The notes: a model not told the origin generated them from the sequence alone. A stretch of DNA of 64,000 nt from Candidatus Bathyarchaeota archaeon (GCA_026014875.1 JAOZHO010000051.1:1-64000); one strand, 5' to 3'; positions 6,369-15,407 are shown, counted from the stretch's first letter. Program-made: numbers and translations.

Positions 6369-7187
6369 TTAGTTCGAGACGCGCATGATTGAAAATAAGC
6401 ACACTGTGTTTAACTTACATTCATGACACAGAGGCGTCGCTCCACAAATATTGCGCTTGAATTTTGCACAATAATTCCAAATGAAATCATCCACTATTCC
6501 CGGGGCTATCCCAATATCTATATCTTCCATCATAATTCCGGAAAGGTAATTCCGGCAAAACAATACGAGGGCGTTTTGGAAATCCTTGTTTGCGAGAGGG
6601 TCTGAATCCCTAGATGAGCAGAAATGAAAAATGCCTGTTCTGAGGATAAACCTCTTTTCATGAATATCAATAGGGATTCTGTCGAAGTAGCCGAAATCTC
6701 TTAAAAAATTGTCTGCCCCTTTTTGTATACCGATGACTTTTCCCTCATCTTTTTTTTCACCACTACGGACTTTACTGTAAAGACTCTTTGTCCATTCTTT
6801 CATGGTTTTCTCTTGAAGTTGTTCCAGGAGCAACCTAATCCTATCCGAACTGGACCACCCAGGCCATTTCATTCCATGTTGATCCAGTATGGCTATTAAC
6901 TCATTTTTAGCGGGTGTAGAAAGTGGACTACTTTTATGATTCTTCTGCCAGACATTTATTCCATTTATAAATCCTTCAGTTCCCGTGCGATAAAAATTCC
7001 TAGTCGCAATCATACTAGCCAAAGTCTTTAGCGCTTTAGTAACCACAGAGGGTTTATTCTGCTCGATTCCCACAGCGTTTTCTTTGAATTCAATAACTTC
7101 CGTAATAGCTTCGTCCATTGTACGGAAAACCAAGACCATCTCGTTTGCTAACTCTTGAGGATCAAACCTAATTGAGACAACGTTCAT
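6369..7187 (-). CDS. HhH DNA-glycosylase-like protein with C-terminal Fe-S loop
   Basis: The region KGADNFLRDFGYFDRIPIDIHEKRF (about residues 155-180, quoted in parts: NFLRDFGYFDRIPIDIHEKR) resembles the helix-hairpin-helix and catalytic Asp segment of the EndoIII/MutY/Ogg superfamily. The C-terminus has C-x5-C-x2-C-x5-C (ICGATPLC, HECKLNTVC), close to the four-cysteine [4Fe-4S] loop of EndoIII. I do not see a clear catalytic lysine, and the first ~130 residues are unfamiliar. Likely a base-excision enzyme for damaged or modified bases. AT-rich, in the accessory zone, ATG 7187. Confidence 0.65.
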   Translation of the reverse strand: MNVVSIRFDPQELANEMVLVFRTMDEAITEVIEFKENAVGIEQNKPSVVTKALKTLASMIATRNFYRTGTEGFINGINVWQKNHKSSPLSTPAKNELIAILDQHGMKWPGWSSSDRIRLLLEQLQEKTMKEWTKSLYSKVRSGEKKDEGKVIGIQKGADNFLRDFGYFDRIPIDIHEKRFILRTGIFHFCSSRDSDPLANKDFQNALVLFCRNYLSGIMMEDIDIGIAPGIVDDFIWNYCAKFKRNICGATPLCHECKLNTVCLFSIMRVSN

Positions 7188-7299
7188 GACTTACTCTCAC
7201 AAACATAGCATATCACACCCACTTTATGGATTTACCGAGATGTTTCGCGGGTGCGCGTAACACTGATTATATGGTAAGAGCTAGACTCTCTGAACACCG

Positions 7300-8277
7300 A
7301 TGAAAGTCCTCGTAGTCAACCAGGGGCTGGCCAAGAGAATCAGGCAACGCCTCCCCCAAGAGATCGAGATCATCACACCACAACAAGGCGACGACCAAGA
7401 GATCGCCACACTGGCAGCCGACGCCGACATAATCCTCGCCACAAGACTCTCACCGGACGTAGCCAGAGCCGCATCCAACCTCAAACTCCTCCAGAAGACC
7501 GGCGCAGGAGTAGACGACATACCCTTCGACGCCTTCAACCCAGACGTCCTCGTAGCCAACACCTCAGGAGCCAACCCCACACCCCTAGCCGAAGGAGCAC
7601 TAGCCCTCATCCTCGCCCTCGCCAAACACGTCATACCCAGACACAACACCTTCAAAACAGGCAGAAGCGGCCCCCCCGGAGTCACCCTCAAAGACAAAAA
7701 AGCCGGCATAATAGGCATGGGCAGCATCGGCACCGAGGTCGCCAAGAGACTCCAAGCCTTCGAGATGGACATCCTCGCAGTCAGACGCAGCCCCAACCCG
7801 GAGCTGAAGGAGTCCCTCGGGCTCAAATTCCTTGGCGGCCGAGGCGACCTAGACCACGTGATGAAGGAGTCGGACTTCCTGGTGGTCACCGTCCCCCTCA
7901 CCCCGGAGACCAGAGGCATGATCGGCGAACACCAGATACGCCTGATGAAACCCACCGCATTCATCGTCAACGTCGCCAGAGCCGCCATCATCCAGGAGGA
8001 ACCCCTCTACACCGCCCTCAAGGAGGAGAGAATCGCCGGAGCAGCCCTGGACGTCTGGTGGAAACCCCACTTCTGGGACCCCTTCTGGAACCCCGAAGGC
8101 GCGGACGCCTCCAACTACCCCTACTGGGAGCTCCCCAACGTCATCTGCACCCCCCACAACATCGGCTCAACCGACACACGATCCGACGCAGGACTGGAGA
8201 TCATGGTGGAGAACATACTACGAATCCGGGACGGCAGACCACCCATAAACCCCGTGGACACCAAGCTCAGATACTAG
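7300..8277 (+). CDS. D-2-hydroxyacid dehydrogenase (NAD(P)-dependent)
   Basis: 325 residues, typical for the family, which oxidises D-2-hydroxyacids to 2-oxoacids. The Rossmann motif GIIGMGSIGTEVAK begins near residue 138. Catalytic residues are visible: Arg in NVARAAI, Glu in LKEERIAGAALDVW, His in CTPHNIGST. The insertion WWKPHFWDPFWNPEG after ALDV is unusual and may shape the substrate pocket. Substrate cannot be told; glyoxylate/hydroxypyruvate would link to the glycerate kinase at 20891. ATG 7300 has TATA-like GATTATATGG upstream. This is the first core-type (GC-rich) gene after the accessory region. Confidence 0.88.
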   Translation: MKVLVVNQGLAKRIRQRLPQEIEIITPQQGDDQEIATLAADADIILATRLSPDVARAASNLKLLQKTGAGVDDIPFDAFNPDVLVANTSGANPTPLAEGALALILALAKHVIPRHNTFKTGRSGPPGVTLKDKKAGIIGMGSIGTEVAKRLQAFEMDILAVRRSPNPELKESLGLKFLGGRGDLDHVMKESDFLVVTVPLTPETRGMIGEHQIRLMKPTAFIVNVARAAIIQEEPLYTALKEERIAGAALDVWWKPHFWDPFWNPEGADASNYPYWELPNVICTPHNIGSTDTRSDAGLEIMVENILRIRDGRPPINPVDTKLRY

Positions 8278-8384
8278 CACGCAGCACTCGTCTGCCCTCA
8301 ACACACATGCGCCCAACCCCGCAACCACATCTCCACAATAGAAGAGGTTAAACATGAGTTTGTAATGGGTATTCGAGAAGGTTA

Positions 8385-8741
8385 ATGTCCGGCATGAATC
8401 AGCTCCCCCCGAACATCCAGGAGAAGCTCACCCGACTGCAGCAACTCCAGAACACCCTCCAGCAGCTCGTCCTCCAAAAGCAGAGACTCGACCTCGAACG
8501 AGGCGAATCCGAGAGAGCACTGAAGCTCCTAGATGAGGTCGCCTCGGACAAGAAAGTCTACAAGTCCGCCGGGGCCATCCTCGTGGAGAAGGATAAGGAC
8601 GATGTCGTGAACGAGCTCAATGAACGCCTAGAATTCCTGGAGATGCGGGCCAAGGTCCTCACCAAACAGGAGGGCAACGCCCGGGAAAGACTGACGAGCC
8701 TCCAAGAGAGCCTCCAGCAGGACCTCAAACTAGGAGCCTGA
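8385..8741 (+). CDS. pfdB: Prefoldin subunit beta
   Basis: 118 residues, the family's usual length. Prefoldin is a jellyfish-shaped co-chaperone that captures unfolded proteins and passes them to the thermosome, here encoded at 27641. The two coiled-coil helices are evident (LTRLQQLQNTLQQLVLQKQ and, at the end, LTSLQESLQQD) with the beta hairpin segment DKKVYKSAGAILVEKDKDD between. ATG 8385; the stop region overlaps the convergent PAC2 gene by 12 bases. Confidence 0.92.
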   Translation: MSGMNQLPPNIQEKLTRLQQLQNTLQQLVLQKQRLDLERGESERALKLLDEVASDKKVYKSAGAILVEKDKDDVVNELNERLEFLEMRAKVLTKQEGNARERLTSLQESLQQDLKLGA

Positions 8742-9464
8742 ATCCGGCCTCCGCCTACGGAAGCCCCCCAACAAGCCCCTCTGCTCCCCACCCCGGGCCC
8801 TTTCCATCGCCTTTCTCCTAAAGTCATCGCTCTGCCTGAGAGGCGAAGTGTCCACGCCCAACTTTAACATCCTGTTGAGGGCCTCGATCAAGTCAGCGGC
8901 CCCCCCGTAATCAATAGTCTGGGACAGTCCCGTGGGCACGAGGAGCGTCGTCCACGGCACATTGTGCTTCATCGCCTCGTCGAGCAGCACCGCGTTCAAG
9001 CCCGAAATCCCGCCCTCGCTGGTGGGCCTTATACCGTCCTTGCCAAAGTCCCTCCCGGACGTGCTGAACCCGAAGATGGGCCGCTCCCCCTCCGGGGTCG
9101 CGAAGGGCATACCCTCGATGGAGATGATCTCCTTCACCCCCTTACCCCTGAGCCACTCCATCAACTTGATCCCGATGGGCCAAGCGTTCTCGGCGTTGAT
9201 CAAGGCCTCGGACACGACGAGAAGCACCTCATTTTTCTGGTCACCATATATCCTGAAAACGGGGGTCGGCTTCCCCTCGATGAGGAGCAACATGGGCGGA
9301 ATGAGATGGGATCTGACCTGAGCCCTCTGGATGAACCCTTGCTGCCTGGCAACATACAGGAGCGCGGTGTTCCCGATGAAACCGGGCCCCGTGAACCCCG
9401 TCACCACAATGGGGCTGTTCTTCTTGACCGGACTTATCTCCACGATATCGACTCTGCTCGACAT
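8730..9464 (-). CDS. PAC2 family protein (proteasome assembly chaperone-like)
   Basis: 244 residues. Segments VVTGFTGPGFIGNTALLYV, SIEGMPFATP and VPWTTLLVPTGLSQTIDYGGA match archaeal PAC2/DUF75 proteins, relatives of the eukaryotic proteasome assembly chaperone 2. Whether the archaeal proteins act on the proteasome is not settled. The frame opens further upstream (9698), but that part is the shadow of the DHH gene; ATG 9464 begins the conserved domain. The arginine-rich tail (GGFRRRRPDSGS) is extra. Confidence 0.85.
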   Translation of the reverse strand: MSSRVDIVEISPVKKNSPIVVTGFTGPGFIGNTALLYVARQQGFIQRAQVRSHLIPPMLLLIEGKPTPVFRIYGDQKNEVLLVVSEALINAENAWPIGIKLMEWLRGKGVKEIISIEGMPFATPEGERPIFGFSTSGRDFGKDGIRPTSEGGISGLNAVLLDEAMKHNVPWTTLLVPTGLSQTIDYGGAADLIEALNRMLKLGVDTSPLRQSDDFRRKAMERARGGEQRGLLGGFRRRRPDSGS

Positions 9465-9574
9465 GCCTAGAATCAAGGATAGAATCCGGTAGCCGAGCTT
9501 AAAAAACGCCCGACCACGCTCCCTATATTCTAGGCCGGCCAAATAACAAACAAGAGACAACACCGGGATCCACA

Positions 9575-10558
9575 TTGGAGAAGCTGAGGAAGCTCCTGAC
9601 CGGCAGGATTCTGCTGCTGTGCCACCACAACGCCGACCCAGACGCCGTCTGCTCCGCGTTCGGGGTCCAGAAGTTAATCGAATCCCTCGATCCCACATCG
9701 AACACCCAAATCTTTCTTCCAGGGGGAGCCAGCAAACTCACCCGGACGATCATGGAGGCGCTAGGGATCCAGGTTCTGGATGAGGCCTCCATCGACGACT
9801 ACGATGTCCTCGTGATCCTGGACACGGCGACTCTCAACCAGCTAGACGATTGGGGGAAGAAAGTCTCGGAGTCAAGCGCCAAGAAAATATTCATCGATCA
9901 CCACAAAACGCATCCAAGCATAATGGAGATCGCCGATTATTCAATGATCGACGAGTCCGCCACATCGACATGCGAACTGGTATACCGAATATACTCCAGC
10001 TGGGGGATCGATCCGACACCAGTTGTGGCTCGCGCACTCCTACTAGGGATAGCCTACGACTCTAAACATTTCTCCATCGCCACACCCAACACGCTCAATG
10101 CCGCTTCGGCTCTCCTGGAGATAGATGGATCCCTCGAGGAGGTTCTCTCGATGCTCCGAACGGAGCGGAATCGCCCCGAAAGGATAGCGAGGATAAAGGC
10201 GGCCCAGAGGATGCACCTCCACAACCTCGAGAGTTGGTCCCTGACCACCTCCCGGCTCAGCTCATTCCAAGCCTCCGCTGCGAGGGCGCTCATCGGGCTG
10301 GGGGCAGATGCCTCCGTCGTATGCGGCAACGACAAGAAGGATCTGAGGGCAAGCCTCAGGGCCACGGATCGATTCTATCAGGGGACCCGCATTCACCTAG
10401 GTGAGATCGCTCAGGCACTGGGAGAAGAGTTCGGGGGAGCAGGCAGCGGGCATCCCACCGCAGCTGGCGTGAACTGCGAGGGGGACACCGATCTCTTTCT
10501 CGAAAGAGCCGTCCAGATGATTTCCGAGCTACTAGAAAAAACTTCTAAGCATCGCTAG
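9575..10558 (+). CDS. DHH-DHHA1 phosphoesterase (NrnA/RecJ-like)
   Basis: 327 residues. N-terminal DHH domain: CHHNADPDAVCSA near residue 17 (metal-binding HHxxDPD), VILDTA near residue 90 and IDHHKTHP near residue 111. C-terminal DHHA1 domain ends with GGAGSGHPTAAGVN, the substrate-binding glycine motif. Such enzymes degrade oligoribonucleotides or pAp, or hydrolyse cyclic dinucleotides; the short length excludes full RecJ. Starts with TTG 9575, divergent from the PAC2 gene with 110 bases between. Confidence 0.88.
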   Translation: MEKLRKLLTGRILLLCHHNADPDAVCSAFGVQKLIESLDPTSNTQIFLPGGASKLTRTIMEALGIQVLDEASIDDYDVLVILDTATLNQLDDWGKKVSESSAKKIFIDHHKTHPSIMEIADYSMIDESATSTCELVYRIYSSWGIDPTPVVARALLLGIAYDSKHFSIATPNTLNAASALLEIDGSLEEVLSMLRTERNRPERIARIKAAQRMHLHNLESWSLTTSRLSSFQASAARALIGLGADASVVCGNDKKDLRASLRATDRFYQGTRIHLGEIAQALGEEFGGAGSGHPTAAGVNCEGDTDLFLERAVQMISELLEKTSKHR

Positions 10559-10614
10559 GGAAACAAACAATCCAATAAAAAGGATTGAGAACGGAGATGG
10601 GCAAGCGCTCTCAT

Positions 10615-11376
10615 CTAGAGAAGATCCCTGAAAATCCTCTCGGCGTTCCTTCCCAGGACCAGATCCTTGTATACCTGAGATACTTTGATGGTACGAACAT
10701 TTTTGATACCGAGACCCGGATGATTCTGAGGGGACTCGGATCCGAAGCAGACCCGGGTCGGCGATGCATCCTGAGCTAACCTCACCCCGCTGCCTATGCC
10801 ATTCCGTCCCCCCGTGTCGACGAAGATGTTTGAATGCTCCTTCATCAGATCCCGGATCCTGTGCCAGTGGGGGTTCACGACCAACCTCACGTCAGGGAAC
10901 TTGAAAGCCAGCTGGTCCAGACTCTTGTAGTATGGCTCCGAAATACCCCCGACGATGAACGAGGCGTGATCGGCGGTCTCGATGTTGGGGGTGTTGAAGA
11001 GGACCGGGAGACCTTGGTCCATGCAGGGCACCATCAGCTCCTCCACCTTGGGATGGGGGGCATCCCTGCCGAAGACCCTGTGGAACTCGGGGTCCAGCAT
11101 CACACCTTTCAATCCGAGGCCAACGATCCTCTCAATCTCATCGGGCGCACCATCCGCCATGGGGTCTATGCAGGCGAAACCGACGAGCCTGCCTGGATTA
11201 TTTTTAACCGCCTCAGCTACTGCATCGTTGACGGTCTGGATCTTCATGGAGGGGAAGGGCATGACGAAGGTGACGTCGATGCCGAACCTGTCCATTGCAC
11301 TGAGGATCTCCTCCGGCGTCTGCTTGAAATCCATCAGGGGATGATGTCCGATGTGGGCGTGGATGTCAACTATCAT
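10615..11376 (-). CDS. Amidohydrolase-2 family metal-dependent hydrolase
   Basis: 253 residues, TIM-barrel of the amidohydrolase 2 (ACMSD-like) type. The first strand carries the metal ligands IHAHIGHH; NPHWHRI and a late FGSESP supply later barrel-end positions. Members decarboxylate or hydrolyse aromatic and other acids; substrate unknown. The start ATG overlaps the stop of the upstream gene (TAATG at 11376), so the two amidohydrolases are co-transcribed and probably translationally coupled; they may be subunits or act in sequence. Confidence 0.85.
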   Translation of the reverse strand: MIVDIHAHIGHHPLMDFKQTPEEILSAMDRFGIDVTFVMPFPSMKIQTVNDAVAEAVKNNPGRLVGFACIDPMADGAPDEIERIVGLGLKGVMLDPEFHRVFGRDAPHPKVEELMVPCMDQGLPVLFNTPNIETADHASFIVGGISEPYYKSLDQLAFKFPDVRLVVNPHWHRIRDLMKEHSNIFVDTGGRNGIGSGVRLAQDASPTRVCFGSESPQNHPGLGIKNVRTIKVSQVYKDLVLGRNAERIFRDLL

Positions 11377-12128
11377 TATGCATCGACCCCCAGAAGCTTC
11401 GCAGTCGAGTCTCCCAGGACCGCCTTCTTCTGCTCATCGGTGATGTCTGCAAAGCGGACTGCGTCCAACATGAGATCCATGTAATCTCCCGGTTTATCGA
11501 ACCTGCTCCCGTAGCCCCCGTTGGAGGAATCGGAGCCGAACATCACCCGGTCTGCTCCGATTGTCTCCACGGCCTGTTTGATGGCGTAGGGGTTGGAGTA
11601 GCATGTCTCCAGGTAGATGTTGTCGTTCTTCACCGCCATCTTCGTGCTGAGGAGCTCCGAGTCGAAGCATGTGCCTCCCCCCATGTGGAGGATGACTGTC
11701 TTCACCTTGGGGAAGCTGTTGGCGATGTCCCCGATGATGTATGGATGGTTCCTGATGCTGTGATCCGAGTGAACCACCACGACCACCCCATAACTTTCAG
11801 CCATCTCCATCATGGGATACATGAAACGGGCCACTGCGTGCTGATGGCTCACCTTGACCCCCTTCCAGCCATAATCCTTCAGGTACTTCTCGACCTCCTC
11901 GAGGCCGATCTCCTCGTATCTCGGGTCAAAGAATGCGAAGGGGATGAATCTCCCCGGGCAGGCTTCGTCAGCTTCGGCCACGAACCGATTGTCTATCGCA
12001 GGGTCCTTGGCTGCACCGGAGCCGAAGACAACCGCCTTGTCAACACCTGCGGCGTCCATGCTCTCGATCAGCAACTCGACGGGGCCCCTGCCCTTCGACA
12101 GGTGGCAGTGAGCGTCAATAACGACCAT
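11376..12128 (-). CDS. Amidohydrolase-2 family metal-dependent hydrolase
   Basis: 250 residues, paralogue of the next gene. Metal motif IDAHCHLSKG at the start, VVVHSDHS, ILHMGGGT and the late MFGSDSSNGG provide the His and Asp expected of the barrel. First gene of a two-gene operon on the minus strand (start ATG 12128). Substrate unknown; decarboxylase or lactonase activity is possible. The full set of ligands suggests an active enzyme. Confidence 0.86.
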   Translation of the reverse strand: MVVIDAHCHLSKGRGPVELLIESMDAAGVDKAVVFGSGAAKDPAIDNRFVAEADEACPGRFIPFAFFDPRYEEIGLEEVEKYLKDYGWKGVKVSHQHAVARFMYPMMEMAESYGVVVVVHSDHSIRNHPYIIGDIANSFPKVKTVILHMGGGTCFDSELLSTKMAVKNDNIYLETCYSNPYAIKQAVETIGADRVMFGSDSSNGGYGSRFDKPGDYMDLMLDAVRFADITDEQKKAVLGDSTAKLLGVDA

Positions 12129-12284
12129 AATTTACACTATACTCCTTGATCGATATATTGGCGTTGCGTGAGTTCGCTGCCCTTCACAAGTTTTAGGAGC
12201 GTAGAATCAGAGTCTTTTTTCCCTCGGTCTCCTCTTGCATCCTCCGCGCCCCACTTTCCTCAGTATCTCCGCGTAGTGTTTCGT

Positions 12285-12665
12285 CTATATATCGTCGTCC
12301 ACGATGAAACTGACCTTGGTCCTCGCCGGCATGGATGCAGGGTAGTGGATGACTGCGCTCTTGAGGCCCGCCCTCTCGGCTGCCTCCCAGATGGTCTCCG
12401 CGTTGACCACGTTGGAGTGGAAAGAGGAGAGCATCTGGCCCGAGGGCATCTTCACCTGCCACGCGAAGAGCCCGTGAGTCCCGGAGTCGGCTCCGGTGGA
12501 AGCTGTGGCCCAGTTGGTGGGGGTCCAGAGGGGGAAGGAGCAAAGTATCTGGTTGGGGGTCCCTTCCCGTATCAGCTTTTCGAGGCTGGGTAGACCCCCC
12601 TCGGAGACCATCTTGAGGGTCAGGGGGAGGATCTGCTGATCTATTCCAAGGAGAAAAAGAGTCAT
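12285..12665 (-). pseudogene. N-terminal fragment of a type I phosphodiesterase/nucleotide pyrophosphatase
   Basis: The protein begins like archaeal phosphodiesterase/alkaline-phosphatase superfamily members (LLGIDQQILPLTLKM, PSLEKLIREGT, then FPLWTPTNWATASTGAD with the nucleophile Thr/Ser region and GTHGLFAWQ). It stops after 126 residues, whereas family members have about 400-600. The remaining sequence to 12168 shows no continuation, so most of the gene is deleted. Usual first metal ligand GIDG is GIDQ here, another sign of decay. Confidence 0.7.
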
Positions 12666-12792
12666 AGTGATTAGGTGACTAAATTGTTAAAATAATATCC
12701 GGCCCCAATGGCGCCGAGCATTATTATAGTTATAACTAATATGTCCGACTTTACCTTTGTAAAAGGAACCGGATTCCAGAGAGGAAGAGCGC

Positions 12793-14529
12793 TTGGGCAT
12801 CATTGAGGTTGAAGGTTTACGATACACGTACCCCAACGTGGAGTCCCCCGCGTTGAAGGGGGTAGACCTCACCATCGACGAGGGGGAGTTCATCCTCCTG
12901 ACGGGGCCCAGCGGATGCGGCAAGACAACGTTCAGCAGGTGCCTCAACGGGCTCATCCCCCACTTCTACAGCGGCGACCTCGAGGGCTCCATCATCGTGA
13001 ACGGCCTCGACGTGAGGGAGCACCCCACATCCGAGCTGGCCCTCAACGTGGGGCTCATATTCCAGAACCCTGACAACCAGATCTTCGCCCTCACGGTCGA
13101 GAAGGATGTCGCCTTCGGTCTCGAGAACCTGGGAATACCCAAGGAGCGGATGATGGAGGATATCGACTGGGCCCTCGACGCCACAGGTATCGACCACCTG
13201 AGGGATCGGGGCACCAACGAGCTCTCCGGGGGCCAGAAGCAGCGCCTCGCCATCGCCTCCATCCTCGCGATGAGGCCAAGGATACTGGTCCTCGACGAGC
13301 CCACCTCGTTCCTCGACCCCATCGGCGCCGAGAGAATTTTCGAGGTCCTAGACACGCTGAACAGGGAGCACAGGATCACCATTATACTGATTGAGCACAG
13401 GGTCGACCTCGCCGCGAAATACGTGGATAAAGTGGTGGTCTTCGGGGACGGCCGGATAATGAACATGGGCTCCCCTGAAGACGTATTCCTCCGCGAGGAG
13501 ACTAGGCTGGCCGGGGTCGGCATCCCCAAAATTGTCGAGCTCACACGAAAACTCAGAGGTCGGGGCATGTCCATCCCGGAGACTCCGCTCTCCCCGGAGG
13601 CCTTCATCCATCAGATCAACCCCATGATACGAAAAGCGGGAGCCCAATCCGAGAAAACACTCCACCCCGACCTCGAGGAGTTCGTCGGGGAGCACAGCTC
13701 GAGCCCCCTGATCCGGGTCGAGGGGCTCTCATTCGCATATTCCCCCGGGATCCAAGCGCTCAGGGATGTCTCCCTCACAATCCACAAGGGCGAGTTTTTA
13801 GCGATCATGGGGGAGAACGGCGCCGGGAAGACCACCCTGGTCAAGCATCTCAATGGCCTCCTGAGGCCCCAAGCGGGGAGAATAACCTACGAGGGCGCCG
13901 ACATCGCCGATCTCAGCGTCGCGGCGCTGGCCCGAAAGGTTGGCCTAGTTTTCCAGAATCCCGATGACCAGCTCTTCTCCGAGAACGTGGAGTCGGAGAT
14001 CAGCTTCGCCCTCGACAACTTTGGATTCGAGAAGGAGGTGGTCGAGAAGAGGGTGGGATGGGCTCTCAACCTCCTCGACATCGAGAAATACCGGAAATCC
14101 AGCCCCTTCATCCTGAGCGGAGGGGAGAGGAAGAGGGTCGCCCTGGCCTCGGTCCTCGCCTGGGACCCCGATGTGGTCGTCCTAGACGAACCCACCATAG
14201 GCCAGGACTACCGCCAGAAGGAGAAGCTCAGGCATTTCCTCGAGCAGCTGAGGACCCAGGGGAAAACGATCATCATCGTAACCCACGACGTGGAGTTCGT
14301 GGCGGAGTGTGAGCCCCGCATCGTCCTCATGGCCGAGGGAAAGATAATAGGCGACGGCACCACCAAGGAAATCATGACCGACGTCGAGGCCATGGACAGG
14401 GCCTCGGTGGCGCCCCCCATGATAACCAAGGTCTTCTCCAAACTCTCTGCGTACGGCCTCCCCGGGGACGTCGTGGACGTCGACGAGGCCGCCAGCCTGC
14501 TGATCCACCTCAAGGAGGCGTCGGGTTGA
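12793..14529 (+). CDS. ECF transporter ATPase, two ABC domains fused
   Basis: 578 residues: two complete ABC ATPases in one chain, equivalent to EcfA1 and EcfA2 (cbiO type) that power uptake of vitamins or metal ions. Domain 1 has Walker A GPSGCGKTT (about residue 38), signature LSGGQKQRLA and Walker B VLVLDEPTSFLDP-like (ILVLDEPTS). Domain 2 has Walker A GENGAGKTT (about 340), signature LSGGERKRVA and VVVLDEPTIGQD. Start TTG 12793. It overlaps EcfT by four bases. No substrate-binding S subunit lies nearby, so this is probably a shared module used by several S proteins. Confidence 0.93.
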   Translation: MGIIEVEGLRYTYPNVESPALKGVDLTIDEGEFILLTGPSGCGKTTFSRCLNGLIPHFYSGDLEGSIIVNGLDVREHPTSELALNVGLIFQNPDNQIFALTVEKDVAFGLENLGIPKERMMEDIDWALDATGIDHLRDRGTNELSGGQKQRLAIASILAMRPRILVLDEPTSFLDPIGAERIFEVLDTLNREHRITIILIEHRVDLAAKYVDKVVVFGDGRIMNMGSPEDVFLREETRLAGVGIPKIVELTRKLRGRGMSIPETPLSPEAFIHQINPMIRKAGAQSEKTLHPDLEEFVGEHSSSPLIRVEGLSFAYSPGIQALRDVSLTIHKGEFLAIMGENGAGKTTLVKHLNGLLRPQAGRITYEGADIADLSVAALARKVGLVFQNPDDQLFSENVESEISFALDNFGFEKEVVEKRVGWALNLLDIEKYRKSSPFILSGGERKRVALASVLAWDPDVVVLDEPTIGQDYRQKEKLRHFLEQLRTQGKTIIIVTHDVEFVAECEPRIVLMAEGKIIGDGTTKEIMTDVEAMDRASVAPPMITKVFSKLSAYGLPGDVVDVDEAASLLIHLKEASG

Positions 14530-15320
14530 GCCTGCTGGAGGGGCTCCGCTTCACCCGGGGGGACTCCCCCATCCACGAGATCGATCCCCGGGTGAAGTTC
14601 CTTCTCACCATGGTGATCTTCATCACGGCCATCCTGTTCACCCAGCTCCTCCCCCTCCTGTTCATCCTGCTGATCCAGGTCCCCTTGGTACTCATCGCGA
14701 AGATCCAGAGGGAGTGGGCCCAGAGCCTGAGGGGAGGCCTCTTCCTGGCGGTCATTATCCTGGTGACGAACCTCGTCTCCATCTACTTCTTCAGCGGCAA
14801 GACACTCACAACGGAGAACCTGGAGTACGCCCTAGCTATCACGGTCCGCTTCCTGGTCCTCATCACCTCATTCTCCCTCTTCTTCCTCACCACCTCCCCG
14901 GACAAGCTCAGCCTCGCCCTCGAGAAGGCCAGGATCCCCTTCGAGTTCAACTTCGCGTTCATCACAGCGATAAGATTCGTTCCCGTCCTAGCCGACGAGG
15001 CCCAGTCCATCATCGACGCCCAGAGATCCCGGGGGCTCGAGCTCGACAAAGGGAGCTTCCTCATGAGGATCAGGAAATATATCCCGATTCTTCTCCCCCT
15101 CATCATCAACTCGATCAGGCGGAGTCTGGAGCTGGCCGAAGCGATGGAGTCCCGGGCCTTCGGGGCGACCAGCGACAGGACGAATCTCTATGAGCTCAGG
15201 ATGAGTGGCAAGGACTATGCAGTTCTGGTTGTGGTGCTTCTGGCTTTAGCATCGGTGCTCTACATAAAATACGTGTTTCCGCCTTTTAGGCAGCTTCTGC
15301 CCCCGGGTACTCTTATCTAG
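14526..15320 (+). CDS. ecfT: ECF transporter transmembrane subunit EcfT
   Basis: 264 residues with about five to six membrane segments (for example FLLTMVIFITAILF, LLFILLIQVPLVLIA, LAVIILVTNLVSIYFF and a last AVLVVVLLALASVLYI). The cytoplasmic coupling helices carry the two Ala-Arg-Gly-like signatures of EcfT (AQRSRGLEL and AMESRAFGA) that contact the ATPases. Starts with TTG 14526 inside the end of the ATPase gene, so translation is coupled. Substrate set by S subunits encoded elsewhere. Confidence 0.92.
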   Translation: MSLLEGLRFTRGDSPIHEIDPRVKFLLTMVIFITAILFTQLLPLLFILLIQVPLVLIAKIQREWAQSLRGGLFLAVIILVTNLVSIYFFSGKTLTTENLEYALAITVRFLVLITSFSLFFLTTSPDKLSLALEKARIPFEFNFAFITAIRFVPVLADEAQSIIDAQRSRGLELDKGSFLMRIRKYIPILLPLIINSIRRSLELAEAMESRAFGATSDRTNLYELRMSGKDYAVLVVVLLALASVLYIKYVFPPFRQLLPPGTLI

Positions 15321-15339
15321 TTTTCAGAACCAGTATAAA

Positions 15340-15360
15340 CCGTAATATTTAAATAATTAC
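15340..15360 (+). promoter_or_regulatory. TATA-like promoter of the PhoU-like gene
   Basis: TAATATTTAAATAATTAC lies between the ecfT stop and the PhoU-like gene. With transcription starting about 25 bases downstream (near 15375), ATG 15408 would have a short leader holding GGTGGAG. Confidence 0.5.
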
Positions 15361-15407
15361 TGTAAGTACTTATGGAGATTCAGCATATAAATAACGGTGG
15401 AGTCGGA

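Noticed and set aside
6423-6605. Plus-strand 60-codon frame inside the glycosylase-like gene
   Set aside because: Shadow of the minus-strand gene, which has a recognisable Fe-S loop in the same bases.
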